A stretch of DNA of 39,739 nucleotides from an uncultured bacterium (GTDB lineage Bacteria > Verrucomicrobiota > Kiritimatiellia > RFP12 > UBA1067): positions 1-39,739 of the forward strand of contig CADCOC010000018.1 of NCBI GenBank assembly GCA_902802945.1, in the 5' to 3' direction. Position 1 is the first letter of the stretch, and each line of letters begins with the position of its first letter. This document shows, piece after piece, positions 30,169 to 38,444 of this stretch. Below the pieces are notes generated by a model. It searched no databases. It saw only the letters and a program-made list of their open reading frames with translations, and was not told where the DNA came from. The position numbers and the translations under genes were made by a program.

Positions 30169-30390
30169 ATGAAGGCACGCAAGAGCAAAAAAGGCCAGAC
30201 GATGGTGGAGTACATCATCATAGTGGCGCTGGTGGCGATCTCGCTTATCGCGGTGTTCACGTACTTCGGCCGCGCCACCGGCAAGAAGGTGGCGGGCGCC
30301 GCGGCGGCCATCTCCGACGAGGAGGGCGGCAAGGCCAAGAGCGCCGTCGAGGAAATCGACGAGAACACGATCAAGAAACTCGGCGAATGA
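30169..30390 (+). CDS. flp: Flp-family pilin, likely major subunit
   Basis: A 73-residue class III prepilin: leader MKARKSKKG, cleavage before QTMVEYIIIVALVAISLIAVFTYFG with Glu at +5, then a charged tail (KKVAGAAAAISDEEGG, AVEEIDENTIKKLGE). Length and layout fit Flp1-type major pilins, which assemble into thin adhesive Tad pili. AAAGGAGG lies upstream of the ATG. The stop overlaps the following tadE start by 4 bp. Confidence 0.88.
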   Translation: MKARKSKKGQTMVEYIIIVALVAISLIAVFTYFGRATGKKVAGAAAAISDEEGGKAKSAVEEIDENTIKKLGE

Positions 30391-30941
30391 CCTCGGCGCC
30401 GGCGCAGATCCGCGCCGACGCCCGCATACGGTCCGGCTTGCGGAAAGGACAGGCGATGGTCGAAACGGTCGTCGTCATGTTCTTTCTTTGTCTCGTTTTC
30501 TTTCTGGTCTACGAATACGCGAACCTGCTCACGGCCCACACGGTGGTGAACTACGCCGCAGCGCGCGCCGCACGCGCCCGGACCGTTGGGTTCAACGACT
30601 TCATGGTCACGAAGACCGTGCGCGTGGCCACTGCGAGCGTGGCTGGGAAGTGTCTCTCGCAGGACGATTTCGGCGACGAGCTCTCCACTGGCACAATCGT
30701 GAGCCGCATGGGCAGCTACCTGGAGGCGGAGAACGAGGCGGACACCAAGGGCATCCTCGACTTCGAGCTGTGGGAGCCCTGTAAGCTGGGATGGACCGCA
30801 GACGAGCCCAAGGGCGAGAACGCCGAGCTCATCATGCGCGTCTGGCAGCGCCGTCCGCTCTACGACGCGGACGACGAGGAGCTCCGCGAAGTCCGCGGCG
30901 AGGCCGGCATTGAAAACCACTACCCCTTCTACCGACAATGA
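30387..30941 (+). CDS. TadE-like pseudopilin
   Basis: A 184-residue protein with a class III-type leader ending RKG, then QAMVETVVVMFFLCLVFFLVYEYANLL (Glu at +5, one membrane helix). TadE proteins are minor pseudopilins needed for Flp pilus biogenesis. The C-terminal periplasmic part is acidic and unlike any named domain. It overlaps both neighbours by 4 bp (ATGA), in a strictly coupled operon. The leader of about 21 residues before the cleavage site is long, so the actual start could be an internal codon. Confidence 0.82.
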   Translation: MTSAPAQIRADARIRSGLRKGQAMVETVVVMFFLCLVFFLVYEYANLLTAHTVVNYAAARAARARTVGFNDFMVTKTVRVATASVAGKCLSQDDFGDELSTGTIVSRMGSYLEAENEADTKGILDFELWEPCKLGWTADEPKGENAELIMRVWQRRPLYDADDEELREVRGEAGIENHYPFYRQ

Positions 30942-32374
30942 CGGACCGCGTGCGAAAGAGCGGGCAGGTCGTGCTCGTGCTGGCGTTCATGCTGCTTGGG
31001 CTCCTGTTCCTCGCGCTGGTGTGCGTGGACGCCTTTCTCTCGTCGCACCGCAAGAACCGTCTCCAGAACGCCGGCGACGCGGCCGCGCTCGCGGCGGCCC
31101 GCTGGCAGGGCATCACGCTCAACGCCCTCGGTGCCCTCAACCTCGCGAAGGTCGACGCGCTCTGCAAGGTCGGTGACCCGACGATGAACCCCGCAGCATG
31201 GCACGAGGCCACGAACGTCTGCGAGCGCATCACGGCGCTCCAAGAACGCATCGCCTTCGCGGGCCCGCTTATGGGCTTCTACTCCGCGCAGCGCGCGGCG
31301 ATGATGAACGACGTGACGGAGCCGGATGCGGACATGGCAGCGCTCGTCGCAGAATCGGTGTTCCGCGCGCCGATGCTGATCGGCACCGAGCTTTGGCCTG
31401 AGAAGGCGCAGGACTACGCCGAGATGGTGCGCGGCGCGGCGCGCGACGGCGTGTTCGCGGGCGCGGACAACGCCCAGTTCTTCAACTTCGCCATATCGTC
31501 CAACCACCCGCTGTTCAACAGGGCGTTCTACGAGGCCGTGGCCGGCGAGGACTGGTGCTGGTTCTACCTGCACGGCGGCATGGCAAACCTGCTCGCGAAC
31601 TTCTCCGGATGGAGCGACATCCCCTTCGCCGGCGCCGGCTCCCCGCAGAACCCCGAGTTCTTCGGCACCGGCATCCGCTTCGTGCGCGGAGCGCTCGCCG
31701 ACATCAACCTCGACTGGACGGAGACGCAGGTGCGCTCCGCCGTTCTCGAGCTCGCAGAACGCAGTTCCTGCCCCAACGTGAACGACTTCACTCTCCAGCA
31801 ATGCGGCGTAGTCAAGAACCGCAATCTCTCCTGGGTCACCTACGGATCGTCCTGGCACGCATGGGGCCGCATGCACCGTTCCGACGCCGCGCGCCTGCCG
31901 CTGATCTCAGACGTCAAGGACAAATACAACGTGGAGGGCGCATTCGCCGCCACGCGCGTCCGACAGGTGCTCGAGCCCTTCACGCCTGGCGTCTCACGCC
32001 GCGCCAACGTGTGGACCGCAGCCGCGAAACCATTCGGCGCGATCGACGAGCGCACGGTCACATGGAACGGCGAGTTCCCGCTTGTCGCGCCCGCGTTCAC
32101 GGATGTGCGCCTCGTGATGCTCGGCGCGTTCGACGAGGGCAGCATGGGCATGGCCGACCGCGCATGGGTCAACCACACGCGCGACCACATCCAGCCGCCA
32201 AGCGATGTAGCCCACGCGGCCGGCTGCCGGTACTGCGCGATCCTGAAGAAGTGGGAAGACAGGGACTTCCGCAAAAAAGGCGCGGACTGGCTCGCGAAGA
32301 ACGGGGAGGAGCAGTGCCGTCGTCCAACGGGGGGCGGCGGCCCGCCGGGAGGAGGTACGAGACATGCGCACTGA
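30938..32374 (+). CDS. TadG-like pilus assembly protein
   Basis: A 478-residue protein. It opens MTDRVRKSGQVVLVLAFMLLGLLFLALVCVDAFLSSHRKNRLQNAGDAAALAAARW. This is the Tad/TadG-like N-terminal pattern: one membrane helix, then the DAAALAAA stretch. The large C-terminal part (about 70-478) is periplasmic, with many Trp and aromatic residues, and has no obvious von Willebrand A fold. The end is Gly/Pro-rich (GGGGPPGGGTRHAH). TadG-type proteins are minor components of Tad pilus systems. The last codons overlap the next gene by 11 bp. Confidence 0.78.
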   Translation: MTDRVRKSGQVVLVLAFMLLGLLFLALVCVDAFLSSHRKNRLQNAGDAAALAAARWQGITLNALGALNLAKVDALCKVGDPTMNPAAWHEATNVCERITALQERIAFAGPLMGFYSAQRAAMMNDVTEPDADMAALVAESVFRAPMLIGTELWPEKAQDYAEMVRGAARDGVFAGADNAQFFNFAISSNHPLFNRAFYEAVAGEDWCWFYLHGGMANLLANFSGWSDIPFAGAGSPQNPEFFGTGIRFVRGALADINLDWTETQVRSAVLELAERSSCPNVNDFTLQQCGVVKNRNLSWVTYGSSWHAWGRMHRSDAARLPLISDVKDKYNVEGAFAATRVRQVLEPFTPGVSRRANVWTAAAKPFGAIDERTVTWNGEFPLVAPAFTDVRLVMLGAFDEGSMGMADRAWVNHTRDHIQPPSDVAHAAGCRYCAILKKWEDRDFRKKGADWLAKNGEEQCRRPTGGGGPPGGGTRHAH

Positions 32375-32810
32375 GAAGACTTGCAGACGCGGCCAGGCCA
32401 TGATTGAGATGGCGATAGGCATGCTTGTGTTCGCGCTGATTCTGGGCGGACTGATCTCCTTCGGCTCGATCATCCCCGAATCGATGCGTCTCCAGACCAT
32501 GGTGCGCCGCATGGCCGGGTACGATGCGCAGAAGGCAACGTCAGGCGAGGGCGACGGAGCGCCTATGCTCGCCCTCGAGTCCGTACTGTCCGAACCGGAA
32601 ATACGTCCGGTCGGCGCGCCGGAGCCCTTTTCCGACGCCTTGACGCGCCCCTTTGACTTCCGCAAGCAGTCGCTCAACTTCGCCGTCAGCATCGATCCGG
32701 GAACTGCCGAGTGGATATGGGGTGGCGAGACCACGTTCAGAGGACTGGAGGAATGCCACATGCCCGTAATGACCATTCCCGAATTTCCCGCAGAGGAGGT
32801 AATTAAATGA
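32364..32810 (+). CDS. Second TadE-like pseudopilin
   Basis: A 148-residue protein with leader MRTEKTCRRG and QAMIEMAIGMLVFALILGGLISFG (Glu at +5), followed by a soluble part with no recognised fold (LNFAVSIDPGTAEWIWGGE). GGGAGGAGG lies upstream of the ATG. It starts inside the TadG-like gene and overlaps the next gene by 4 bp. Having two TadE-type proteins around TadG is consistent with the TadE/TadF pairing of other Tad loci. Confidence 0.78.
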   Translation: MRTEKTCRRGQAMIEMAIGMLVFALILGGLISFGSIIPESMRLQTMVRRMAGYDAQKATSGEGDGAPMLALESVLSEPEIRPVGAPEPFSDALTRPFDFRKQSLNFAVSIDPGTAEWIWGGETTFRGLEECHMPVMTIPEFPAEEVIK

Positions 32811-33157
32811 AAAAGCGCCGCGTAATCGTCGCCATTGCCCTTCTCGCGTGCGCCCTCGCGGCCGCAGCCGGTTGGTTCTTCCAGCAGCCCGGCGTGCCGT
32901 CCCTGCCGTCAGGAGGCTGGCAGGGCGAGCTAGGCGGCGGACGCACCTCCGTAAGCGTGTGGCAGACGCCCGGCACCGCGGCGTCCGCCGCCGCCGCGCG
33001 CGAGGCCGCATACGTCGCGGAGGGGTGGACGCCCGCGCCGGTCTGCACTCCAACCTTCAAGCTGCTGCTGCGCGAACACGACCTTGTAGCCATCCTCGCC
33101 GAGGACCTGCCAGACGGGACGACCGTCACCGAACTTCTCCGCCACGGAGTTTTATGA
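32807..33157 (+). CDS. Small membrane-anchored or exported protein in the Tad cluster, unknown
   Basis: A 116-residue protein. MKKRRVIVAIALLACALAAAAGWFF is a signal anchor or signal peptide. The remainder is a small Ala/Gly-rich domain with LGGGRTSVSVWQTPG, then FKLLLREHDLVAILAEDLPDGTTVTELLRHGVL at the end. I do not recognise a family. It overlaps the second TadE-like gene by 4 bp and stops 15 bp before cpaB, within which a new -10 box lies. An accessory periplasmic pilus factor is possible by position only. Confidence 0.7.
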   Translation: MKKRRVIVAIALLACALAAAAGWFFQQPGVPSLPSGGWQGELGGGRTSVSVWQTPGTAASAAAAREAAYVAEGWTPAPVCTPTFKLLLREHDLVAILAEDLPDGTTVTELLRHGVL

Positions 33158-33163
33158 TAGAAT
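33158..33163 (+). promoter_or_regulatory. Internal -10 box before cpaB
   Basis: TATGATAGAAT places TAGAAT at 33158-33163, 9 nt (AGGAACCCC) before the cpaB ATG. An internal promoter would allow cpaB-tadA-tadB to be made apart from the pilins. There is no good -35, and the AGGAA could instead serve as a ribosome site. Confidence 0.4.
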
Positions 33164-33172
33164 AGGAACCCC

Positions 33173-33997
33173 ATGAAACAGAAAATCGTCTTAATCGTAT
33201 CCATAGTGATCGGCCTCCTTGCCGCATTTCTCACGCGCACCTACCTCGCGTCGAAGGACGCCGAGATCCGCCAGCTCAAGGACGAGTTCGTGAAGAAGCA
33301 CAAGACGATGGAGGTGCTGTGCTTCGCGCGCGAGATACCCAGCGGCACGATCCTCGCCAAGACCGACCTCGGACTGAAGAAGGTCCCGGCGAGCGGACTG
33401 CGGGGACAGGCCCTCACGGAGGACAACGTCATCGAGGTCGTCGGGCGGAAGCTCCTCAACGGACACAAGGAGGGCGAGCTGCTCTTCTGGGCCGACATCG
33501 AAGGCGGCAACCCGATGGCAGGCGGACTCGCGGCCGACATCCGCAAGAAGATGCGCGCCGTATCCGTCAACTGCTCCGGCGCCGCCGCGGTGAGCGGCAT
33601 GGTGAAACCGAACGACCATGTGGACGTTATCGCCAGCTTCTCGTTCCCGAAGCTCGGCGCCGACGGCCACACGATGGTACAGGAAATCGTCACCAGCACG
33701 ATCCTCCAGAACGTGCTCGTGCTCGCCACCGGCAAGGAGACGGCGAAGTCCGCCATTGCGCGCGGCGACGCGTTCGGCGCGGGCACATACTCGATGGTCA
33801 CGCTAGAGGTCACTCCCCGCGAGGCTGAGATGCTCGTGTTCGCGGAGCAGATCAAGGGGCGCATATCCCTCGCGCTCCGCAACCGCCACGACACCTACTA
33901 CGAGAAGGAGCTGCCGCAGGTCGACTACGCGAAGATACGAGAGGAGATCGAAACCCTCAACCAGAAGCGCCAAAACGATCTGAACGGAGGACGCTGA
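33173..33997 (+). CDS. cpaB: Flp pilus assembly protein CpaB/RcpC
   Basis: A 274-residue protein with an N-terminal anchor (MKQKIVLIVSIVIGLLAAFLTRTYL), a short coiled segment, and an SAF domain at about 45-110 (EVLCFAREIPSGTILAKTDLGLKKVPASGL). The CpaB/RcpC C-terminal domain follows (MRAVSVNCSGAAAVSGMVKPNDHVDVIASF, ILQNVLVLATG, MVTLEVTPREAEMLVFAEQIKGRISLALR). In Tad systems it acts in the periplasm with the outer-membrane secretin. The stop is one base from the tadA start. No secretin gene (rcpA/cpaC) lies in the window. Confidence 0.9.
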   Translation: MKQKIVLIVSIVIGLLAAFLTRTYLASKDAEIRQLKDEFVKKHKTMEVLCFAREIPSGTILAKTDLGLKKVPASGLRGQALTEDNVIEVVGRKLLNGHKEGELLFWADIEGGNPMAGGLAADIRKKMRAVSVNCSGAAAVSGMVKPNDHVDVIASFSFPKLGADGHTMVQEIVTSTILQNVLVLATGKETAKSAIARGDAFGAGTYSMVTLEVTPREAEMLVFAEQIKGRISLALRNRHDTYYEKELPQVDYAKIREEIETLNQKRQNDLNGGR

Positions 33998-33998
33998 G

Positions 33999-35723
33999 AT
34001 GGCATTCGCTCTCGACCTGATCAAGTCCGACGAAGGCGAGGCCACTCGCTACATTCTCGAAGACGGCTCCTACCTCATCGGCCGCGGCGCAAACTGCGCC
34101 CTGCAGCTTCCCGATCCCGGCGTCTCGGAGCGCCACGCCCTCCTGCTCCTGCGCGGACAGACGGCGCGGCTGGAGGACCTCCACAGCGCCAACGGCACGT
34201 ATATCAACGGCAGCCCCATTGACGGCCTCGTAGACCTCCCGCCAGACGGCATCGTCCAGATCGGTAGCACAATGATGCGTGTCAGCCCCGCAAAGGATGA
34301 CATCGTACCGCCTGCGGAGGAAGAGTATGGCTCGTCGCAGCAAGAAACTGCCGAGCCGCCCGCGTCACGGACTGAAACGCCCCCCGCCCCTCCGCCAGAC
34401 CCGCTCGCCGGCGTGCGCCGCCAGGTTAAGGAGCAGATCCAGCGCGAGCTCATCGCGCGCCTCGACCTCAAGCGCCTCACTGTGGCGGGCGTAGACCGCG
34501 CCGGGCTAGAACGCCAGGCAACCGACAAGATCCACGAAATCGTGGAGCAGGTTCGCAAGTCCGGGAAGCTCCCGAAGGGAATCGACGCCGATCGCCTGGA
34601 GCGCGAGGTGTTCAACGAGGCACTCAGGCTAGGTCCGCTGGAGGAGCTGCTCGCGGACGACACCGTCACCGAAATCATGGTGAACGGCCCGCACCGCGTC
34701 TACGTGGAGCGCGGCGGCAAGATCCAGCTCACGGACCTCCAGTTCCTCGACGACGCGAGCGTGATGGCCATCATCGAGCGCATCGTCTCGCCCATCGGAC
34801 GCCGCATCGACGAGTCGCAGCCATACGTGGACGCGCGTCTCGCCGACGGAAGCCGCGTGAACGCGATCATCCCGCCGCTCGCCCTCTCCGGCCCCACGGT
34901 GACCATCCGAAAGTTCGCGAAGAAGACCCTCACGGTCGAGGACTTCATCCGCTTCGGCACTTGGTCGCGCAACGCTGCGGAGTTCATGAAGGCATGCGTG
35001 ATCATGCGCAAGAACATCATCGTGGCCGGCGGTACCGGTTCAGGTAAGACCACCCTCCTCAACCTGCTCTCAGGATTCATCCCGCACGACGAGCGCATCG
35101 TGACGGTGGAGGACGCCGCCGAACTCCGTCTCGTGCAGCCGCACGTGGTGCGCCTCGAGGCGCGTCCGCCGAACATCGAAGGACGCGGCGCCGTGACCAT
35201 CCGCGACCTCGTGAAGAACTGCCTGCGCATGCGCCCCGACCGCATCATCGTGGGCGAATGCCGCGGCGGCGAGGCCCTCGACATGCTCCAGGCCATGAAC
35301 ACCGGCCATGACGGATCGCTCACCACCGTCCACGCCAACTCGCCGCGCGACGTGATCTCGCGTCTCGAGACGATGGTGCTGATGAGCGGCATGGAACTCC
35401 CCTCCCGCGCGATCCGCGAGCAGATCGCTAGCGCCGTCGACGTCATTATCCACGAATCCCGACTCTCGGACGGCAGCCGCAAGGTCGTCGCTATCTCGGA
35501 AGTCACCGGGCTCGAGGGACAGAACGTCGTGATGCAGGACATCTTCACGTTCCGGCAGAGCGGCGTTGACGAGCAGGGCCGCGTCCATGGCGTGTTCCGT
35601 CCAACGGGCGCCGTGCCGACATTCTACGAACACCTCAAGAGCCGCGGCCTGCGCCTCGACCCTGCGATGTTCGACCCGAACCAGGACCGCGAGGTCCGGC
35701 TGGAGATTGCGGGGCGTGCATGA
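33999..35723 (+). CDS. tadA: FHA domain-TadA/CpaF secretion ATPase fusion
   Basis: A 574-residue protein. Residues 1-98 are a forkhead-associated domain: YLIGRGANCALQLPDPGVSERHALLLL (Gly28-Arg29, Ser43, His46) and SANGTYINGSPI. A Pro-rich linker (about 105-140) leads to the CpaF/TadA ATPase that powers pilus extension. This shows LGPLEELLADDTVTEIMVNGP, Walker A GGTGSGKT (344-351), the VEDAAELRL box and GECRGGEALDMLQAMNTGHDGSLTTVHANS. FHA domains bind phosphothreonine, so the ATPase is probably controlled by a Ser/Thr kinase. A fused FHA is not the standard CpaF layout. A GGAGG site lies at the cpaB end. Confidence 0.92.
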   Translation: MAFALDLIKSDEGEATRYILEDGSYLIGRGANCALQLPDPGVSERHALLLLRGQTARLEDLHSANGTYINGSPIDGLVDLPPDGIVQIGSTMMRVSPAKDDIVPPAEEEYGSSQQETAEPPASRTETPPAPPPDPLAGVRRQVKEQIQRELIARLDLKRLTVAGVDRAGLERQATDKIHEIVEQVRKSGKLPKGIDADRLEREVFNEALRLGPLEELLADDTVTEIMVNGPHRVYVERGGKIQLTDLQFLDDASVMAIIERIVSPIGRRIDESQPYVDARLADGSRVNAIIPPLALSGPTVTIRKFAKKTLTVEDFIRFGTWSRNAAEFMKACVIMRKNIIVAGGTGSGKTTLLNLLSGFIPHDERIVTVEDAAELRLVQPHVVRLEARPPNIEGRGAVTIRDLVKNCLRMRPDRIIVGECRGGEALDMLQAMNTGHDGSLTTVHANSPRDVISRLETMVLMSGMELPSRAIREQIASAVDVIIHESRLSDGSRKVVAISEVTGLEGQNVVMQDIFTFRQSGVDEQGRVHGVFRPTGAVPTFYEHLKSRGLRLDPAMFDPNQDREVRLEIAGRA

Positions 35724-36610
35724 GCGATACTGCGCTGTTCTTCTCCACCATCGCAGCCGTCGGCCTCGCATTCGCCGGATTCGCGTGGATGTTCGTCTCC
35801 GCGCTCAACGAGGGCGCGGACTCGTACTCCCGCACAATGGGCGCAGAGACCGCGCGCCAGTTCGAAGACGTGTTCATGTTCATCTCGCCGGCGAAGATCG
35901 CCCGCCTCGGACGCCTTGCGGCGCTCGCCGCGTTCTTCCTCTTCTTCATCCCGCTCTTCAGCTTCACGAACATCGCATCCACCGTCGCCGGCGTGGTGCT
36001 GGGCCTCGCGGCAGGGGCGTTCGTGTTCACCTTGCCGGGACGCTACGTGCGGTTCCTCCGCGCGCGTCGCCGCCTGAAATTCAACGAGCAGCTCGTCGGC
36101 GCGCTCGGCACCATGTCAAACGCCCTTCGCGCGGGATTCTCAATCAACCAGGCGTTCGAGAGCGTGGTGGAGGCCGGCGAGAAGCCAATCTCGCAGGAGT
36201 TCACGGTGTTCCTCCAGCAGCTGCGCGTGGGCATGGGGTTCGAGGACGCGCTCGCGTCGCTCGACGCACGCGTGGGGTCGGAGGACCTCACCCTCGTATG
36301 CACGGCCATCGACATCGCCCGCCACACGGGCGGCAACCTCACGGACATCTTCGACAAGATCTCCGAGACGATCCGCGGCCGCATGCGCATCGAGCGCCGC
36401 GTGCGCACCCTCACCGCGCAGGGCCGGATGCAGGGCATCGTCGTCTCCTGCATGCCGATCGTCCTCGGCCTCGCGATGACAGTTCTCAAGCCCGCCACGA
36501 TGAAGCCGTTCATCTTCTCACTCAAGGGCGCGGGCTGCATCGGACTGGCCCTCGCCCTCGTCATCGTGGGCTGGCTCTTCATCCGCAAGATCACGAAGAT
36601 AGAGGTGTAG
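35720..36610 (+). CDS. tadB: Tad pilus inner-membrane protein TadB
   Basis: A 296-residue T2SS-F family membrane platform protein. Hydrophobic segments lie near residues 8-30, 58-75, 82-105, 240-258 and 268-288. The T2SSF domain (about 120-245) shows GTMSNALRAGFSINQAFESVVEAG, EFTVFLQQLRVGMGFEDALASLDARV and ARHTGGNLTDIFDKISETIRGRMRIERRVRTLTAQGRMQG, typical of TadB. It overlaps tadA by 4 bp. The usual partner TadC is missing from its normal position next to tadB. Confidence 0.9.
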   Translation: MSDTALFFSTIAAVGLAFAGFAWMFVSALNEGADSYSRTMGAETARQFEDVFMFISPAKIARLGRLAALAAFFLFFIPLFSFTNIASTVAGVVLGLAAGAFVFTLPGRYVRFLRARRRLKFNEQLVGALGTMSNALRAGFSINQAFESVVEAGEKPISQEFTVFLQQLRVGMGFEDALASLDARVGSEDLTLVCTAIDIARHTGGNLTDIFDKISETIRGRMRIERRVRTLTAQGRMQGIVVSCMPIVLGLAMTVLKPATMKPFIFSLKGAGCIGLALALVIVGWLFIRKITKIEV

Positions 36611-36612
36611 CT

Positions 36613-37260
36613 GTGCGCGTTGCGATTATCGCAAACGGGGACACTCCCCGACACGCGGTTCCACGCGCCGCTTTTGCCGCCGCCGACCTGCGCGTCGCAT
36701 GTGACGGCGCGCTCGCCGCCGCACGCGCCCTCGGCCACGAGCCAGACTACGTGGTGGGCGACGGCGACTCGCTTTCCGCCACAGATCGTGACGTTATCGG
36801 CGACCGCTTCGTCCGCGTCTCTGAACAGGACACTAACGACCTCTGCAAGGCGTTCCGTTTTGTCCAGTCCATGCCCCGCATCTCGGACGAGATATCCGTC
36901 GCGCTCCTCGGCACGACCGGCCTGCGCGAGGACCACGCGCTTGCAAACATCTTCCACCTCATCGACTTCGCCGCGGAAATCCCCGACACGTCAATCATCA
37001 CCGACTACGGCACGTTCGTCGTAGTGCGCGACGAGCAGACTTTTCCCTGCCATCCAGGCGAGGCCGTCTCGGTGTTCGCCCCCCTTCCCGATACGCGCGT
37101 ATCATCTCGCGGGCTTGTCTGGCCTCTTGACGGCGTGGACCTCGCGCCGCTCTGGCGCGGCTCGCTCAACCGCACGGCCGGCATCGCGTTTACGCTCCAC
37201 GCCAGCCGCCCGATTCTCCTGTACCGTCCACACGAAAGAGACGCGCGGACTGGCGCGTAA
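36613..37260 (+). CDS. thiN: Thiamine pyrophosphokinase
   Basis: A 215-residue enzyme that transfers pyrophosphate from ATP to thiamine. It starts at GTG (MRVAIIANGDTPRH), with GAGG in the tadB end serving as ribosome site. Family signatures are DLRVACDGALAAARALG, DYVVGDGDSLSA (family GDxDS), EQDTNDLCKAF (family DxTD) and LLGTTGLREDHALANIFHL (family G-G-RxDH-LxN). The C-terminal domain includes VSVFAPLPDTRVSSRGLVWPLDG. The initiator sits 2 bp after tadB, so it rides on the pilus transcript, although it belongs to cofactor metabolism. Confidence 0.9.
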   Translation: MRVAIIANGDTPRHAVPRAAFAAADLRVACDGALAAARALGHEPDYVVGDGDSLSATDRDVIGDRFVRVSEQDTNDLCKAFRFVQSMPRISDEISVALLGTTGLREDHALANIFHLIDFAAEIPDTSIITDYGTFVVVRDEQTFPCHPGEAVSVFAPLPDTRVSSRGLVWPLDGVDLAPLWRGSLNRTAGIAFTLHASRPILLYRPHERDARTGA

Positions 37261-37273
37261 ACGCCTTTTGTGG

Positions 37274-37279
37274 TAGAAT
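37274..37279 (+). promoter_or_regulatory. Promoter -10 box of the HTH-EIIA gene (leaderless type)
   Basis: TTTTGTGGTAGAAT places TAGAAT 7 nt (ACGCGCC) before the ATG at 37287. There is no ribosome site. The preceding bases match those before the first pilin gene at most positions. Confidence 0.5.
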
Positions 37280-37286
37280 ACGCGCC

Positions 37287-38012
37287 ATGGGCTACCAGTT
37301 GATGGATCTTAAAAGCGCCGCTGCCCACCTGCACATGAAGGTGAACGACCTTCGGCATTTCGCGCAGCGGGAGGAAGTCCCCAGCGTCCGACGCGGGGAC
37401 GCCTTCTTCTTCGAGCACCGTCTGCTCGACGAATGGGCGCAGCGTCGCATGATGGAGATCTCCGACAAGCAGCTCACGGGCGAACACCAGCTCGCCATGG
37501 CCGAACGGCGCCAGGCGGACGGACACGACTTCCACATAGCCGACATCCTCTCCCCTGCCGTCATCGCCCCTGCGCTCACGTCCAAGACGCGTGCCGGCGT
37601 GCTACGCGACATGACCGACTTCGCCGACTCCACCGGTCTCCTCTACGATCCCGAGACGCTCTTCGTGGAGCTGCAGGCGCGCGAGGAGGTGGCCTCCACG
37701 GCGGCCGGTGGAGGCGCCGCGTTCCTCCATCCGCGCTACCACGACCCATATCTCTTCCAGGAAACTTTCCTCGCGCTCGGCCGCACCGTGCGCCCCGTGT
37801 TCTTCGGCTCGCAGGACGGCACAGGCACGGACCTCTTCTTCCTCATCTGCTGCACGGACCACACGCTCCATCTCCACATTCTCGCGCGGCTCTGCCTGCT
37901 TGCGCACGGCACCACGCTGCTGGAGGAACTCCGCGAGGCTCCGGACGGCGAGGCCATGCACGCGGCGATAAAGAAGGCCGAGGACGAATTCCTCGGCCAC
38001 ATGCAGAGGTGA
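37287..38012 (+). CDS. Helix-turn-helix domain fused to PTS EIIA (PtsN/fructose type)
   Basis: A 241-residue protein. Residues 1-55 look like an excisionase/MerR-type winged helix: MDLKSAAAHLHMKVNDLRHFAQREEVPSVRRGDAFFFEHRLLDEW. Residues about 85-240 form an EIIA type-2 domain with phospho-acceptor His148 in AREEVASTAAGGGAAFLHPR, plus VRPVFFGSQDGTGTDLFFLICC and HLHILARLCLL. EIIA-Ntr proteins relay phosphotransfer signals for regulation, not sugar uptake. The DNA-binding module suggests a phosphorylation-controlled transcription regulator. No EIIB or EIIC gene is near. It reads towards the lipoprotein gene. Confidence 0.87.
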   Translation: MGYQLMDLKSAAAHLHMKVNDLRHFAQREEVPSVRRGDAFFFEHRLLDEWAQRRMMEISDKQLTGEHQLAMAERRQADGHDFHIADILSPAVIAPALTSKTRAGVLRDMTDFADSTGLLYDPETLFVELQAREEVASTAAGGGAAFLHPRYHDPYLFQETFLALGRTVRPVFFGSQDGTGTDLFFLICCTDHTLHLHILARLCLLAHGTTLLEELREAPDGEAMHAAIKKAEDEFLGHMQR

Positions 38013-38015
38013 TAG

Positions 38016-38032
38016 GGCGCGACAAGCGCGCC
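38016..38032. terminator. GC-rich hairpin between convergent genes
   Basis: GGCGCG-ACAAG-CGCGCC is a perfect 6-bp stem with a 5-nt loop, placed 4 nt after the HTH-EIIA stop and 10 nt from the stop of the opposing lipoprotein gene. A T-run occurs only about 20 nt later on the plus strand, so Rho-independent termination is uncertain. Confidence 0.4.
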
Positions 38033-38042
38033 GCCTCCCGTG

Positions 38043-38444
38043 TCAGAGGGTTTTTACGTACTTTTCCAGAATGCGGAAGTCGGATCTGACGGACACGTCC
38101 GAACGCGCGCGGACGAGTTTAGTCTTGCGGTCTGCCACGGTGATCACGAGTTCTATGTCGTCACGGGCGTGGAATCCGCTGAAACCCGCGTCGTTGTACT
38201 CCCATCCAAGTACCTTCGCCGTCATCACGAGGTCGGCATCCTCCCTGCGGTCCTTCACCTCGAACCCGCGTGCACGCAATTCCCGCTTTAGGGCCATCTC
38301 GACTCGGCGCTCTGTCTTCTCTACGAAGAACGACGACCCGGCGGGGAATTTCTCCGTGTGTTTCGGCATTACCTCCCGAACGGAGCCGGGAGTCCAGCAA
38401 CCGCATAACGCGGCAAGTGCAAGGGCTGTCAGTATTCTGCGCAT
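38043..38444 (-). CDS. Small lipoprotein, unknown function
   Basis: A 133-residue protein. MRRILTALALAALCGCWTP is a lipoprotein signal, with Cys14 or Cys16 as lipid-attachment candidate. The mature domain has ERRVEMALKRELRARGFEVKDRREDADLVMTAKVLGWEYND, a pattern of small outer-membrane-associated lipoproteins whose family I cannot name. The start lies inside murE (16-bp overlap), so it is translated from the ftsI-murE transcript. That suggests, but does not show, a cell-envelope role. Confidence 0.75.
   Translation of the reverse strand: MRRILTALALAALCGCWTPGSVREVMPKHTEKFPAGSSFFVEKTERRVEMALKRELRARGFEVKDRREDADLVMTAKVLGWEYNDAGFSGFHARDDIELVITVADRKTKLVRARSDVSVRSDFRILEKYVKTL

Noticed and set aside
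29355..30938. 527-codon version of the ArgA-type gene
   Set aside because: The N-terminal two thirds are antisense to the pilin, TadE and promoter regions. The enzyme begins at 29876.
35566..37260. 564-codon plus-strand frame across tadA, tadB and thiN
   Set aside because: Only its last third (from 36613) matches a family, thiN. The earlier part is Arg/His-rich sequence in the wrong frame of tadA/tadB.
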